Translations under genes and position numbers: made by a program
Source: Caulobacter sp. SL161
GTDB lineage: Bacteria; Pseudomonadota; Alphaproteobacteria; Caulobacterales; Caulobacteraceae
Length of the DNA stretch: 64,000 nucleotides
Direction of reading: 5' to 3'
Assembly: GCF_026672375.1 (NCBI RefSeq)
Contig: NZ_JAPPRA010000001.1
Location: 1,674,001-1,738,000 of the forward strand
In this document: piece by piece, positions 55,464-63,515 of the stretch
Numbering within the stretch: the stretch's first letter is position 1
Layout: every line of letters begins with the position of its first letter
Notes under the pieces: generated by a model
The model's database searches: none
What the model was told of the DNA's origin: nothing
Seen by the model: the letters and a program-made list of their open reading frames with translations, nothing else

Positions 55464-57068
55464 ATGAGCACTGCACCCGCCGCTGAAGCCGCCCGTCGGC
55501 GCACCTTCGCCATCATCAGCCACCCCGACGCCGGCAAGACGACCCTGACGGAAAACATCCTGCTGGCCGGCGGGGCGATCCGGGCCGCCGGCGCCGTGCG
55601 GGCGCGCGGCGAGAACCGTCGCACCCGGTCGGACTGGATGAAGATCGAGCGCGAGCGCGGGATCTCGGTCAGCGCCTCGGTGATGACGTTCGACCACGAC
55701 GGCAAGATGTTCAACCTCTTGGACACGCCGGGCCACGAGGACTTCTCGGAAGACACCTACCGCACCCTCACCGCCGCCGACGCGGCGATCATGGTGCTGG
55801 ACGCCGCCAAGGGCATCGAGCCCCAGACCCTAAAGCTGTTCGAGGTCTGCCGCCTGCGCGACATCCCGATCATCACCTTCATCAACAAGATGGACCGCGA
55901 GGCCCAGGACCCCATCGAGCTGCTGGACGAGATCGCCTCCAAGCTGGCGCTGGATCCCGCGCCGCTCTACTGGCCGGCGGGGTCGGGCGGTCGCTTCAAG
56001 GGCATGCTGGACATGCGCGAGGGGATCTTCATCCCCTACGCCAAGCGCACCGGCGGTTCGGGCGACGATGAGGGCCACCCCGAGCCGGTCGCCTTTGACG
56101 GCAACTCGATCAACCAGTTCCTGGAAGACGCCGAGAAGGCCGAGCTGGAAGAGCAGGCCGAACTGGTCGGCGGCGGCTATCCGACGTTCGAGGTCCAGTC
56201 CTTCCTGGAAGGCCACATGACGCCGGTGTTCTTCGGCTCGGCCCTGCGCCACTTCGGCGTCAAGGAGCTCTTGGCCGGCATCGGCGCCTACGCCCCGTCG
56301 CCCAAGGCCATGAAGGCCGAGAAGAACGGCGAGGCGACCAGCGTCGAGCCCGGCGACAAGGAAGTCTCGGGCTTCGTGTTCAAGGTCCAGGCGAACATGG
56401 ACCCCAACCACCGCGACCGCATCGCCATGCTGCGCCTGACCAGCGGCCGCTTCACGCGCGGTATGAAGCTGAAGGCCCAGAACACCGGCAAGGCCATGAG
56501 CGTCAACGCGCCGATCATGTTCTTCGCCTCCGACCGCGAGCTGGCCGAGGACGCCTTCGCCGGCGACGTGATCGGCATTCCGAACCATGGCGTGCTGCGG
56601 GTGGGCGACAGCCTGTCCGAGAGCGGGACCCTGCGCTTCGCCGGCCTGCCCAACTTCGCCCCGGAAATCCTGCGCCGCGTGCGGGTCAAGGATCCGCTGA
56701 AGGCCAAGCACCTGAAGAAGGCGCTGGAAGGCCTGGCCGAAGAGGGCGTCACCCAGCTGTTCCGCCCGATGATCGGCAGCGACTTCATCGTCGGCGCCGT
56801 CGGCCAGCTGCAGTTCGAGGTCATGGCCGATCGCCTGTCCAACGAGTACCAGCTGGACGTGATCTTCGAGAACAGCCCGTTCGCCGAGGCGCGCTGGCTG
56901 GTGGGCGAGCGCGCCGCCGTCGAGGACTTCGTCGACAAGCACAAGTCGGCCATGGGGCAGGACATCGACGAAGCGCCGGTGTTCCTGGGCAAGAGCGCCT
57001 GGGAGATCGGCTACGTCGCCGACAAGTACCCGAAGGTGCGGTTCGAGCGGACCAAGGAGCGGGCGTAG
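55464..57068 (+). CDS. prfC: Peptide chain release factor 3
   Basis: GTPase that removes RF1/RF2 from the ribosome after hydrolysis. Started at MSTAPAAEAARRRTFAIISH, giving 534 residues as usual for RF3. G1 SHPDAGKTT, G2-type ERERGISVSASVMTF, G3 DTPGHEDFSEDT and G4 NKMDREAQDP are all intact, followed by RF3-specific VFFGSALRHFGVKELLAGIG, the domain II SGRFTRGMKLKAQNTGKAMS and the domain III QLQFEVMADRLSNEYQLDVI. It sits alone between a peptidase and a convergent aminotransferase. Confidence 0.96.
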   Translation: MSTAPAAEAARRRTFAIISHPDAGKTTLTENILLAGGAIRAAGAVRARGENRRTRSDWMKIERERGISVSASVMTFDHDGKMFNLLDTPGHEDFSEDTYRTLTAADAAIMVLDAAKGIEPQTLKLFEVCRLRDIPIITFINKMDREAQDPIELLDEIASKLALDPAPLYWPAGSGGRFKGMLDMREGIFIPYAKRTGGSGDDEGHPEPVAFDGNSINQFLEDAEKAELEEQAELVGGGYPTFEVQSFLEGHMTPVFFGSALRHFGVKELLAGIGAYAPSPKAMKAEKNGEATSVEPGDKEVSGFVFKVQANMDPNHRDRIAMLRLTSGRFTRGMKLKAQNTGKAMSVNAPIMFFASDRELAEDAFAGDVIGIPNHGVLRVGDSLSESGTLRFAGLPNFAPEILRRVRVKDPLKAKHLKKALEGLAEEGVTQLFRPMIGSDFIVGAVGQLQFEVMADRLSNEYQLDVIFENSPFAEARWLVGERAAVEDFVDKHKSAMGQDIDEAPVFLGKSAWEIGYVADKYPKVRFERTKERA

Positions 57069-57118
57069 GGGCGTCAGGCGGCGGGCGCCGCCCTCCGCTC
57101 CGCTGGAGCGAACAGAGC

Positions 57119-58348
57119 CTACCGCGCCACGTAACCGTCGAGCTGCGCCAGCTGAACGTGATCTGCCTCCGCGAGAGGCGGGCCGTCCATCACCGCCTTG
57201 AAGGCCACCTTGAACGCCGCCATCTCCTCGGGCGTGCCGACCGAGATGCGCACGGCGTTGGGCCAGATCGGCCAGGTGCGGCCGATCATGACGTTCCTGG
57301 CCTTCATCGCCGCCATCACCGCGCGGCCGTTGCGGCCGGTGTCGATCATGAAGCAGTTGGTCTGCGGATCGCCGATGACCTTGTAGCCATTGGACTTTAG
57401 CCAGGCGATCGTGTCGCGCCGCGTGTCGCCGATGATCTTGCGCCGCTCGGGGATCAGGTTCGGATCCTCCAGCGAGGCGCGGGCGGCGGCCGAGCCGGTG
57501 ATCGGCATGGCGTTCTGGCCGAACGGCTTGAGCTTGGCCAACAGGTCCGGACGCCCCGCCGCAAAGCCGCAGCGGATGCCGGCCATGCCGTAGATCTTCG
57601 AGAAGGTCCGCAGCACGATCAGGTCCTTGCCCTGGGCGACCAGGTCCAGGGTGTCGGGCTCGTCGGTCAGGTGGATATAGGCCTCGTCAACCAGCAGGAT
57701 CGACCCCGCCGGCTTGTTCTCCAGCGCCCAGACGATGTCCTGCTTGGTCGTGAGCGTGCCGGTCGGGTTGTTGGGGTTGCAGATATAGATAATGCCCGCC
57801 TGAGCGTCGGCGGCGACCATCGCCTTGACGTCGTGGGCGAAGGCGCTGGTCAGGGGCGTCTTGATGATCTTGGCCTGGCTGGTGCGGGCCGCGAACATGC
57901 CCGCCTCATAGGACGGATCGGCGGTGACGAAGCTCTTGGTCGGCGAGGTGAAGGCCAGGACGCTGTAGTGCAAAGGCTCGGACGAGCCGGCATAGACGGC
58001 GATGAACTCCGGCTTGAGGCCGCTCTGCGCCGCGATGGTCTTGGTCAGGAGTTCGGTTTCGCCGGTCAGGTCATAGCGTCCGCCCAGCGGCGCCACGCGG
58101 GCGATGGCGTCACAGGCCGCCTTGCTGGGGCCGAGCGGATTTTCGTTGGCGTTGATCAGCACCATGCTGGAGGGCGGCGCGGTGGGGCCCTGGCCGTGCA
58201 GCGCCATGCCCGAGGGCGGGGCGGGGGTCTGGGCCGCGTAAGCCAGGCTGGCCTCGGTCATGATCGGCGCTGCGGTGGCCAGGAAGGCGGCGCTGCGCAG
58301 GAAGGATCGCCGCGCCAGCGCGGGCTTGTCCGAGGTTTCGGTGGCCAT
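57119..58348 (-). CDS. Tat-exported HisC-type PLP aminotransferase
   Basis: A 409-residue fold-type I aminotransferase related to histidinol-phosphate aminotransferase, but with a twin-arginine signal peptide (LARRSFLRSAAFLATAAPIM), so it acts in the periplasm or at the cell surface. After the signal come LINANENPLGPSKAACDAIA, YICNPNNPTGTLTTKQDIVW, the Asp-Tyr pair LLVDEAYIHL and the PLP lysine in VLRTFSKIYGMAGIRCGFAA. All cofactor residues are kept. Its own substrate is unknown; HisC itself is normally cytoplasmic. Convergent with prfC. Confidence 0.9.
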   Translation of the reverse strand: MATETSDKPALARRSFLRSAAFLATAAPIMTEASLAYAAQTPAPPSGMALHGQGPTAPPSSMVLINANENPLGPSKAACDAIARVAPLGGRYDLTGETELLTKTIAAQSGLKPEFIAVYAGSSEPLHYSVLAFTSPTKSFVTADPSYEAGMFAARTSQAKIIKTPLTSAFAHDVKAMVAADAQAGIIYICNPNNPTGTLTTKQDIVWALENKPAGSILLVDEAYIHLTDEPDTLDLVAQGKDLIVLRTFSKIYGMAGIRCGFAAGRPDLLAKLKPFGQNAMPITGSAAARASLEDPNLIPERRKIIGDTRRDTIAWLKSNGYKVIGDPQTNCFMIDTGRNGRAVMAAMKARNVMIGRTWPIWPNAVRISVGTPEEMAAFKVAFKAVMDGPPLAEADHVQLAQLDGYVAR

Positions 58349-58527
58349 GGTCGTTCTTCCCCTGCGTTGCGAGGGCTCAAGGACGCGCCGAGGGCGCGGG
58401 CCGCGCAAGGGTCTGGCAGGCGATAAAGCGCCCGGCGCCTAAGCCCCGGGCAGGCATACGCCCTTGTCGATTGTGTCGGCGCGAATTTGGAGCGCCGTTA
58501 CGGTCCGCTGGTCCTTTGGCGGCCCCG

Positions 58528-59007
58528 CTAGCCTGGGAACTTCATCAGGTTCGGCTTGGGGATGGCGGCCCTGAAGCTGCCGCGCGACTTGGCCGTATCC
58601 AGCCCGAACTCCGCCCAGGCCGACAGAAAGCCGCTGGTCGGCTCGCCGGGGGAAGCGGGGACAAGGTCCAGCACGGGGCGCGAGGCGACCGCGGCGCGCG
58701 CCAGGGCCCAGACTTCCGGCTCGGCGGTCGCATAGTCGCCGTCTGCGGCGACCAGTTGGCCGGCCAAAGCAGGGTCCAGGAACCGCAGGGTGACGGCCGT
58801 CTCCGGCGGCAGGTCGGTGAGGCTTTCCAGGGCTTCGGTCAGGGCTGTCAGGCTCATCTTGGCGCTGCTGGTGCGCCGCTCGCCGCCGGCGGCGCCCTTG
58901 ATCGCCGCTGCGCCGGTCTCGCCGTCGATCTTCCGCACATAGGCCCATCCGCCATAGCCCGGGTCTGAGCGGCAGAGGTTGGCGATCCAAAGGGTGACGG
59001 CGGCCAT
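58528..59007 (-). CDS. Degenerate RNase H-fold protein
   Basis: A 159-residue protein. It opens MAAVTLWIANLCRSDPGYGG, like an RNase HI strand 1 followed by the GGWA strand, and continues GERRTSSAKMSLTALTEALE in the place of TNNRMELMAAIxAL. The first catalytic Asp (IYTDGA) is replaced by Ile-Ala-Asn and the Glu after Met by Ser, so it should not cut RNA. The middle keeps TAVTLRFLDPALAGQLVAAD. It might bind nucleic acid or protein. Its promoter shares the CtrA-box region with the TPR-like gene. Confidence 0.6.
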   Translation of the reverse strand: MAAVTLWIANLCRSDPGYGGWAYVRKIDGETGAAAIKGAAGGERRTSSAKMSLTALTEALESLTDLPPETAVTLRFLDPALAGQLVAADGDYATAEPEVWALARAAVASRPVLDLVPASPGEPTSGFLSAWAEFGLDTAKSRGSFRAAIPKPNLMKFPG

Positions 59008-59112
59008 GTCGGGCTCCGGAATCGACGATCCTGGGCGCTTTCTAGCCTGCTTCGTGCTGTTTGGGGGAGGGCGGGGTGGAATGAAGGGTGAACGGACGCT
59101 TAAAACTTAGGG

Positions 59113-59127
59113 TTAACGTCATTTTAA
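59113..59127. promoter_or_regulatory. CtrA-type binding site 1
   Basis: TTAA-CGTCATT-TTAA, exact consensus spacing. It lies 106 bases upstream of the start of the minus-strand RNase H-like gene. Confidence 0.65.
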
Positions 59128-59217
59128 GGTCGGTGAACAAAGTTCTAGGAACGGCGGGCGCGGGGCTGCCGCGCGCGTATTCGCCAAAGCAAGAAGTGTG
59201 CCAATTCAATACGCTCT

Positions 59218-59232
59218 CAACCATAATGGTTG
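59218..59232. promoter_or_regulatory. Perfect 15-base palindrome, operator candidate
   Basis: CAACCATAATGGTTG is a perfect inverted repeat around a central A, flanked by CAATTC and GGAATTC. Centrally placed between two divergent promoters, it may be the site of an unidentified dimeric regulator. Confidence 0.4.
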
Positions 59233-59273
59233 GAATTCTGATCATGGCGTAAAAACAAAGAAAATATTTATGG

Positions 59274-59309
59274 TTAATGCGCTGTAAACACTTCTTAACC
59301 ACTTGTTAA
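59274..59309 (+). promoter_or_regulatory. Tandem CtrA-type sites upstream of the TPR-like gene
   Basis: A perfect TTAA-CCACTTG-TTAA at 59295-59309, preceded at 59274 by TTAA-TGCGCTG-TAAA, which has one half changed. The perfect site ends 92 bases before the gene's ATG, suitable for a CtrA-activated or repressed promoter. Confidence 0.65.
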
Positions 59310-59400
59310 AATCCGCTGGCTCCGGTTTTGCTGCTTAGGCGTTGAACCTGCTCCGGGCTGTCCCGGGGTGGGACGATCCGTAAGCGGAGTGCGCGTGGCG

Positions 59401-60768
59401 ATGTTCGAGTTCGGACGAGATCTGAAGCGGTTGTTCGGCGCCGACGCTGAAGGCGGCTTCAAGGGGGCTTGGCGCGAGGGGCTGACCGGCGGGGACACGT
59501 CCCTGCTGGAGCTCTTGGATGTGCGACTTCTGGCCAATGAGGCCCGGTCGGCCGATGTGGTCGCTGGACGCATCGGCGCCAAGGACCGTGGCGCGCGGCT
59601 GCTGGAAGCCGCCGTCGTTTGGCGCGAACTGGCCCGTCGAACCGGCGACGCCACCGCCCTGCGCAAGGGCGCGGCCCAGGCCGAGGCCGCCGCGAAGCTC
59701 TTCGAAACCGAACGCCGGCACGACGCCTTGAGCGCTGCGCGCTGCGAGCAGGCCGTTCTGGCGGTGCTGGGCGCGGATCTCTTCGGCGACGAGGGGTTGG
59801 TCGCCGCCGCGTCGGCGACCCTGGCCCGCACGCCGGCTCATCAACGCACTGCGCAGTGTGCGGCCATGACCGCCGGCCTGGAAGGGCGCGCGGCGTTGGC
59901 CCAGAACGATCTCGACCGCGCCATGGCCACCGTCGGCGCTTTTGACGGTCCTCTGCGGGCCCTGGCCGCCGCCAAGCGCGCCAAGGGCGGTCCGGCCCGT
60001 CTGATGCTGGCCGAGCATCGCGCCACGCGCATCGAGCTGATCCTCGCCTGCGCGGTTCGCTTGAAGGACCGCAGCCTGGCCGAGCAGGCCGCCGGCGAAG
60101 CCTAGGCCGCCGCCGCCGTTCTCGATCCCGATTTTGAACCCCTGGCCTGGGCGCGCCTGCAAGGTCTGCGTGGTGCGGCGCTGGTGCAATTGGGCGAGCT
60201 GGATGGCGAGATCTCGCGTATCGCAGACGGCGTCGAGGCGCTGACCGAAGCGGTCGAGGCGGTTCCCGCCGATCACAGCCCGATGGACTGGGCGCGGGCC
60301 CAGGCGGGACTCGGCGCCGCCCTCCAGGCGATGGGCGAGGCCTCGACCAGTGAGCGCGCCTTCGAACAGGCGGTGATGGCCTATGACCGGGCCACCCAGA
60401 CCCTGAAGGTGCAGCCGGCCCTGGCTCTACGCGCCGTGGTCGCCAACAACCGCGCGCTTTGCCTGGCGCGCTGCGCCGAGCTGACCGCCGACCTGGCGGT
60501 GCTGGACGCGGCCGAACTGGCGTTCAAGGCCGAACTCGCCGCGGCCCCAGGCGCGCGCGATCCGGCCAGTTGGGCCGTGGCGCAGATGAACCTGGCCCGC
60601 CTCTACGAGGCCCGCGTCGAGATCACCGGCCGCGATGATGGACGATTGGCCCGGGCCGGTGCGGCCCTGGCGTGCGCCTTCGACGTCTTCTCGGAGCTTG
60701 GCCTGCGGTCACTGACCGACCTGGCGGCACAGGGCCTGCAACGTCTCAAGCAGGCCCAGGCCGTCTGA
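59401..60768 (+). pseudogene. TPR-like helical protein gene interrupted by an in-frame amber codon
   Basis: A frame of 456 codons opening MFEFGRDLKRLFGADAEGGF, with one TAG at 60103-60105 and the same frame then running unbroken to TGA at 60768. Before the stop: VVWRELARRTGDATALRKGA and LIL-type helices; after it: PLAWARLQGLRGAALVQLGE, AQAGLGAALQAMGEASTSER and WAVAQMNLARLYEARVEITG, typical TPR helices. A CAG to TAG change explains it (GEA-x-AAAAVL). The first part is 234 residues. Two CtrA boxes lie upstream. Either a recent pseudogene or a sequence error. Confidence 0.8.
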
Positions 60769-60832
60769 TCCGAAACGGAACACCAGGCGGCGAAAGGCCC
60801 GCCGACAAAAAGACCAGTACAGGGATGAACAC

Positions 60833-61135
60833 GTGATCGCTTCGCTCGCTCTCGCCGCCGCCGTCTTCGCCGCCGCCCCTCAGGCCGAGGCCCGGACGGA
60901 CCTGCTGAAGCCCGTGTCCGAGCCGCGCATCGCGGTCGCGATCCTGAACTGCCTGGTGAAAAACGACGGCTATCTGACCGCCTGCACCGTACAGGACGAA
61001 ACGCCGAACGACCTGGGCGTCGGGCAGGCCGCGCTGTCGATGGTCTCGCAGGTCCAGGTCGACCTACTCGGCCCCGACGGCAAAAGCCGTGCGGGTTCGT
61101 ATATCCAGGTGCCGGTGCGCATCCGCATCCGCTAA
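60833..61135 (+). CDS. TonB-C-like single-domain exported protein
   Basis: A 100-residue protein starting at GTG (MIASLALAAAVFAAAPQAEA, a signal peptide), with the rest a single TonB C-terminal-like fold: ILNCLVKNDGYLTACTVQDE, then TPNDLGVGQAALSMVSQVQV and IQVPVRIRIR. The two Cys in NCLVKNDGYLTAC likely form a disulfide, as in other TonB-C domains of Caulobacter. It has no membrane anchor or periplasmic arm, so it cannot itself energise receptors. It may be a decoy or cell-wall-related domain. Located just before fliQ. Confidence 0.75.
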   Translation: MIASLALAAAVFAAAPQAEARTDLLKPVSEPRIAVAILNCLVKNDGYLTACTVQDETPNDLGVGQAALSMVSQVQVDLLGPDGKSRAGSYIQVPVRIRIR

Positions 61136-61201
61136 TCACGGCCTTACGGCGGTTGGGACACAGCGTCGCGGCCGCCGAACCGGGGGCGGCGCCGCCAACC
61201 C

Positions 61202-61216
61202 CTAACGCCCTGTTAA
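61202..61216 (+). promoter_or_regulatory. CtrA box of the fliQ operon
   Basis: CTAA-CGCCCTG-TTAA, one mismatch to TTAA-N7-TTAA, 69 bases before the fliQ ATG. The fliQR operon is a known class II flagellar target of CtrA in Caulobacter, so the site is probably functional. Confidence 0.8.
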
Positions 61217-61284
61217 CCATATTTCGCCCATCTTCGAGCCTCGATTCCAGGCGGCCGGTCCGGCCGATTCCGACGAGGCTTTTG

Positions 61285-61548
61285 ATGACGGGCGCCGAGG
61301 TTCTTGATGTCGGCCGGGACGCGATCTGGCTGACGCTTCAGCTCTGCGCGCCGGTGCTGATCGTCGGCCTCGTCGTCGGCGTCGTCATCGGCCTGTTCCA
61401 GGCCCTGACCCAGATCCAGGAAGCCACCCTCGTCTACGCCCCGAAGATCGTGGCGATCTTCCTGTCGCTGCTGATCTTCCTGCCGCTGATGGGCTCGCTG
61501 ATGAGCGGCTTCATGCGTCAGATCGCCGCCCGCATCGCCGGCATGTAG
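61285..61548 (+). CDS. fliQ: Flagellar export protein FliQ
   Basis: 87-residue membrane component of the flagellar type III export gate, forming a ring with FliP and FliR. It starts MTGAEVLDVGRDAIWLTLQL and has two spans: LCAPVLIVGLVVGVVIGLFQ and VAIFLSLLIFLPLMGSLMSG, separated by the conserved TQIQEATLVYAPKI. The longer frame upstream lacks homology. First gene of a class II operon with fliR and flhB; a CtrA box lies upstream. Confidence 0.97.
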   Translation: MTGAEVLDVGRDAIWLTLQLCAPVLIVGLVVGVVIGLFQALTQIQEATLVYAPKIVAIFLSLLIFLPLMGSLMSGFMRQIAARIAGM

Positions 61549-61562
61549 GAGGCGAGGGGCCC

Positions 61563-62318
61563 TTGAACGCCTTCGCCACGGCCTTTCAGGTCTATGTCGC
61601 CGCCCTGGTCTTCGCGCGGGTGGGCACCATGGTCATGACCATGCCGGGCATCGGCGACCCGGCGATTCCCGCCCGCATTCGCCTGTCGTTCGCCCTTCTG
61701 ATGGCGTTGATCCTGGCGCCGCTGGTCCAGAACACGGTCGGTCCTATCCCGACCACGCTGGGCGGACTGGGCGGGGCGGTGATCCACGAGGTCCTGATCG
61801 GCCTGATGATCGGTTCGGTGCTGCGCCTGTTCATGACCTCGCTGACGACGGCCGGCGAAATCATCTCGATGCAGACCACGCTGTCGTTCGCCCAGAGCAC
61901 CAATCCGTCGATGGAAGGGTCGAGCACGGCGGTGGCGACCTTTCTGTCGATGCTGGGCCTGACTCTGGTGATGGCCACGGACCTGCATCACCTGTTCATC
62001 GGCGCCATCGTCAAGTCGTATACGATCTTCCCGTTCACCCGCGCCGTACCCGTCAACGACGCCGCCGCCCTGGCGGTGCAGACGGTCGCGCAGTCTTTCA
62101 GCCTAGGCGTTCAGTTGGCCGCGCCGGTGATCGTTTTCTCTCTGGTATTCAACCTCGCCACGGGTCTGGTCGGGCGCATCATGCCTGCGTTCCAGATCTT
62201 CTTCGTGGCCTCGCCGCTCAGCGTGATCCTGGGCCTGTCTCTGTTGGCGCTGTCGCTGAGCGGCATCGCCATGGTCTGGACCGACCGCTACCGCGAGCTC
62301 CTGGACATCTTCACCTAG
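61563..62318 (+). CDS. fliR: Flagellar export protein FliR
   Basis: 251-residue membrane protein of the flagellar export gate. It begins at TTG (MNAFATAFQVYVAALVFARV), 14 bases after fliQ with GGAGGCGAGG as ribosome site. Six spans are visible. Family marks include MTMPGIGDPAIPARIRLSFA, VIHEVLIGLMIGSVLRLFM, and MQTTLSFAQSTNPSMEG near the middle. The C-terminal GLVGRIMPAFQIFFVASPLS is characteristic. The next gene is flhB nine bases on. Confidence 0.97.
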   Translation: MNAFATAFQVYVAALVFARVGTMVMTMPGIGDPAIPARIRLSFALLMALILAPLVQNTVGPIPTTLGGLGGAVIHEVLIGLMIGSVLRLFMTSLTTAGEIISMQTTLSFAQSTNPSMEGSSTAVATFLSMLGLTLVMATDLHHLFIGAIVKSYTIFPFTRAVPVNDAAALAVQTVAQSFSLGVQLAAPVIVFSLVFNLATGLVGRIMPAFQIFFVASPLSVILGLSLLALSLSGIAMVWTDRYRELLDIFT

Positions 62319-62327
62319 GGGGCGAGC

Positions 62328-63413
62328 ATGGCGGACGATACGGATCCAGAATCGAAAACAGAAGAACCGTCAGCCAAGAAGCTGTCGGACGCCCGCGCCA
62401 AGGGCGATGTCATCAAGTCGGCCGACATCCCGCAGCTGGCCTCGCTGGCCGGGGCGGTGTCGGTGATCCTGCTGGCCGGCGGCTGGCTGACGCGCGACCT
62501 GATGGCGGCCTTGACCCCCTTCATCGCTCACGCCGGCACGATCGACCTGAGCAGCGGCGGGGCCATGATCGTGCTGAAGCAGGCCCTGCTGGCCGCGCTG
62601 CCGGCGCTGGTGCTGGTCATGGTGGTGACCGCCTTCGCCGGCGCGGCGGCTCACATCGCCCAGACGGGCTTCCTGCTGACGCCCGAGAAGATCAAGCCCG
62701 ACTTCCAGAAGCTCGACCTGATCAAGGGCCTTGGTCGCATCTTCGGGCCGGACGGCATGGTCCAGTTCCTGAAGTCGGCGGTGAAGTTCCTGCTGACCGG
62801 CGTCATCGCCTATTTCGTGCTCAAGCCGCATGTCGGCGAGGTCCGCAATCTCGTCGGCATGGACCCGGCGGCGATGATCCCCGAGGCGATGAAGCTCTCC
62901 AAGAGCCTGCTGATCGCTGTGATCCTGCTGCTGGTGGCCACCTCGGCCTTTGACTATTTCTGGCAGCGCATGCGGTTCATGAACCGCATGCGGATGACCC
63001 TCCAGGAGGTCAAGGAGGAGTTCAAGCAGTCCGACGGTGACCCGCACATCAAGGGCAAGCGCCGCCAGATCCAGATGCAGCGCTCGCGCCAGCGGATGAT
63101 GCAGGCGGTGCCCAAGGCGACCGTCGTAGTCATGAACCCGACCCACTACGCCGTTGCGCTGAAGTACGAGCAGGGCGAGACGCCCGCGCCGCTGTGCGTG
63201 GCCAAGGGCGTCGACGATCTGGCCTTGAAGATCCGCGCCGTCGCCGAGGAGCATGGCGTGCCGGTCCTGGAAGACCCGCCGCTCGCCCGCGCTCTCTACG
63301 CCAGCGTTGAGATCGACGAGGAAATCCCGGTTGAACACTTCGAAGCCGTCGCCAAGGTCATCAGCTTCATCCTCAACGGAAAGAAGCCCCAGCCCCGGGC
63401 GCGTCCTCTCTAA
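62328..63413 (+). CDS. flhB: Flagellar export switch protein FlhB
   Basis: 361-residue protein that changes export from rod/hook to filament subunits. Four spans lie in residues 35-210; the cytoplasmic part carries the autocleavage site NPTH at 270-273 in VVVMNPTHYAVALKY. A conserved N-terminal acidic stretch (DPESKTEEPSAKKLSDARAK) and the C-terminal VEHFEAVAKVISFILNGK complete it. The Arg/Pro tail is short. It ends about 100 bases before cckA. Confidence 0.97.
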   Translation: MADDTDPESKTEEPSAKKLSDARAKGDVIKSADIPQLASLAGAVSVILLAGGWLTRDLMAALTPFIAHAGTIDLSSGGAMIVLKQALLAALPALVLVMVVTAFAGAAAHIAQTGFLLTPEKIKPDFQKLDLIKGLGRIFGPDGMVQFLKSAVKFLLTGVIAYFVLKPHVGEVRNLVGMDPAAMIPEAMKLSKSLLIAVILLLVATSAFDYFWQRMRFMNRMRMTLQEVKEEFKQSDGDPHIKGKRRQIQMQRSRQRMMQAVPKATVVVMNPTHYAVALKYEQGETPAPLCVAKGVDDLALKIRAVAEEHGVPVLEDPPLARALYASVEIDEEIPVEHFEAVAKVISFILNGKKPQPRARPL

Positions 63414-63515
63414 GCCACATTCTCCAGAAAACTGACCTAGCCTCCAGAAAAGGCTATTCTTTCTCCAATTGCGGGTGAGTCGCTGGCTCGCCGTAAGAAA
63501 GGTACAACCTCGCCG

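Larger units (their letters stand above)
59008..59400. other. Divergent promoter region with CtrA boxes
   Basis: About 390 bases, AT-rich, between the RNase H-like gene and the TPR-like gene. It contains two perfect TTAA-N7-TTAA motifs, one half-matching motif, a 15-base palindrome and a GANTC site. The small open frame inside it on the minus strand has no supporting features and is not called. Confidence 0.7.

Noticed and set aside
53528-55756. A 742-codon minus-strand open frame
   Set aside because: It runs antisense to the gluzincin-like gene and the prfC start, with Arg/Gln/His-rich composition typical of high-GC shadow frames. Only its last 43 codons have a ribosome site and are called.
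59042-59302. An 86-codon minus-strand ORF in the CtrA-box region
   Set aside because: It has no ribosome site, atypical composition, and overlaps both CtrA boxes.
63438-63456. TAGCC...GGCTA hairpin before cckA as a terminator
   Set aside because: The stem has only five base pairs, too weak to call although TTCTTTCT follows.
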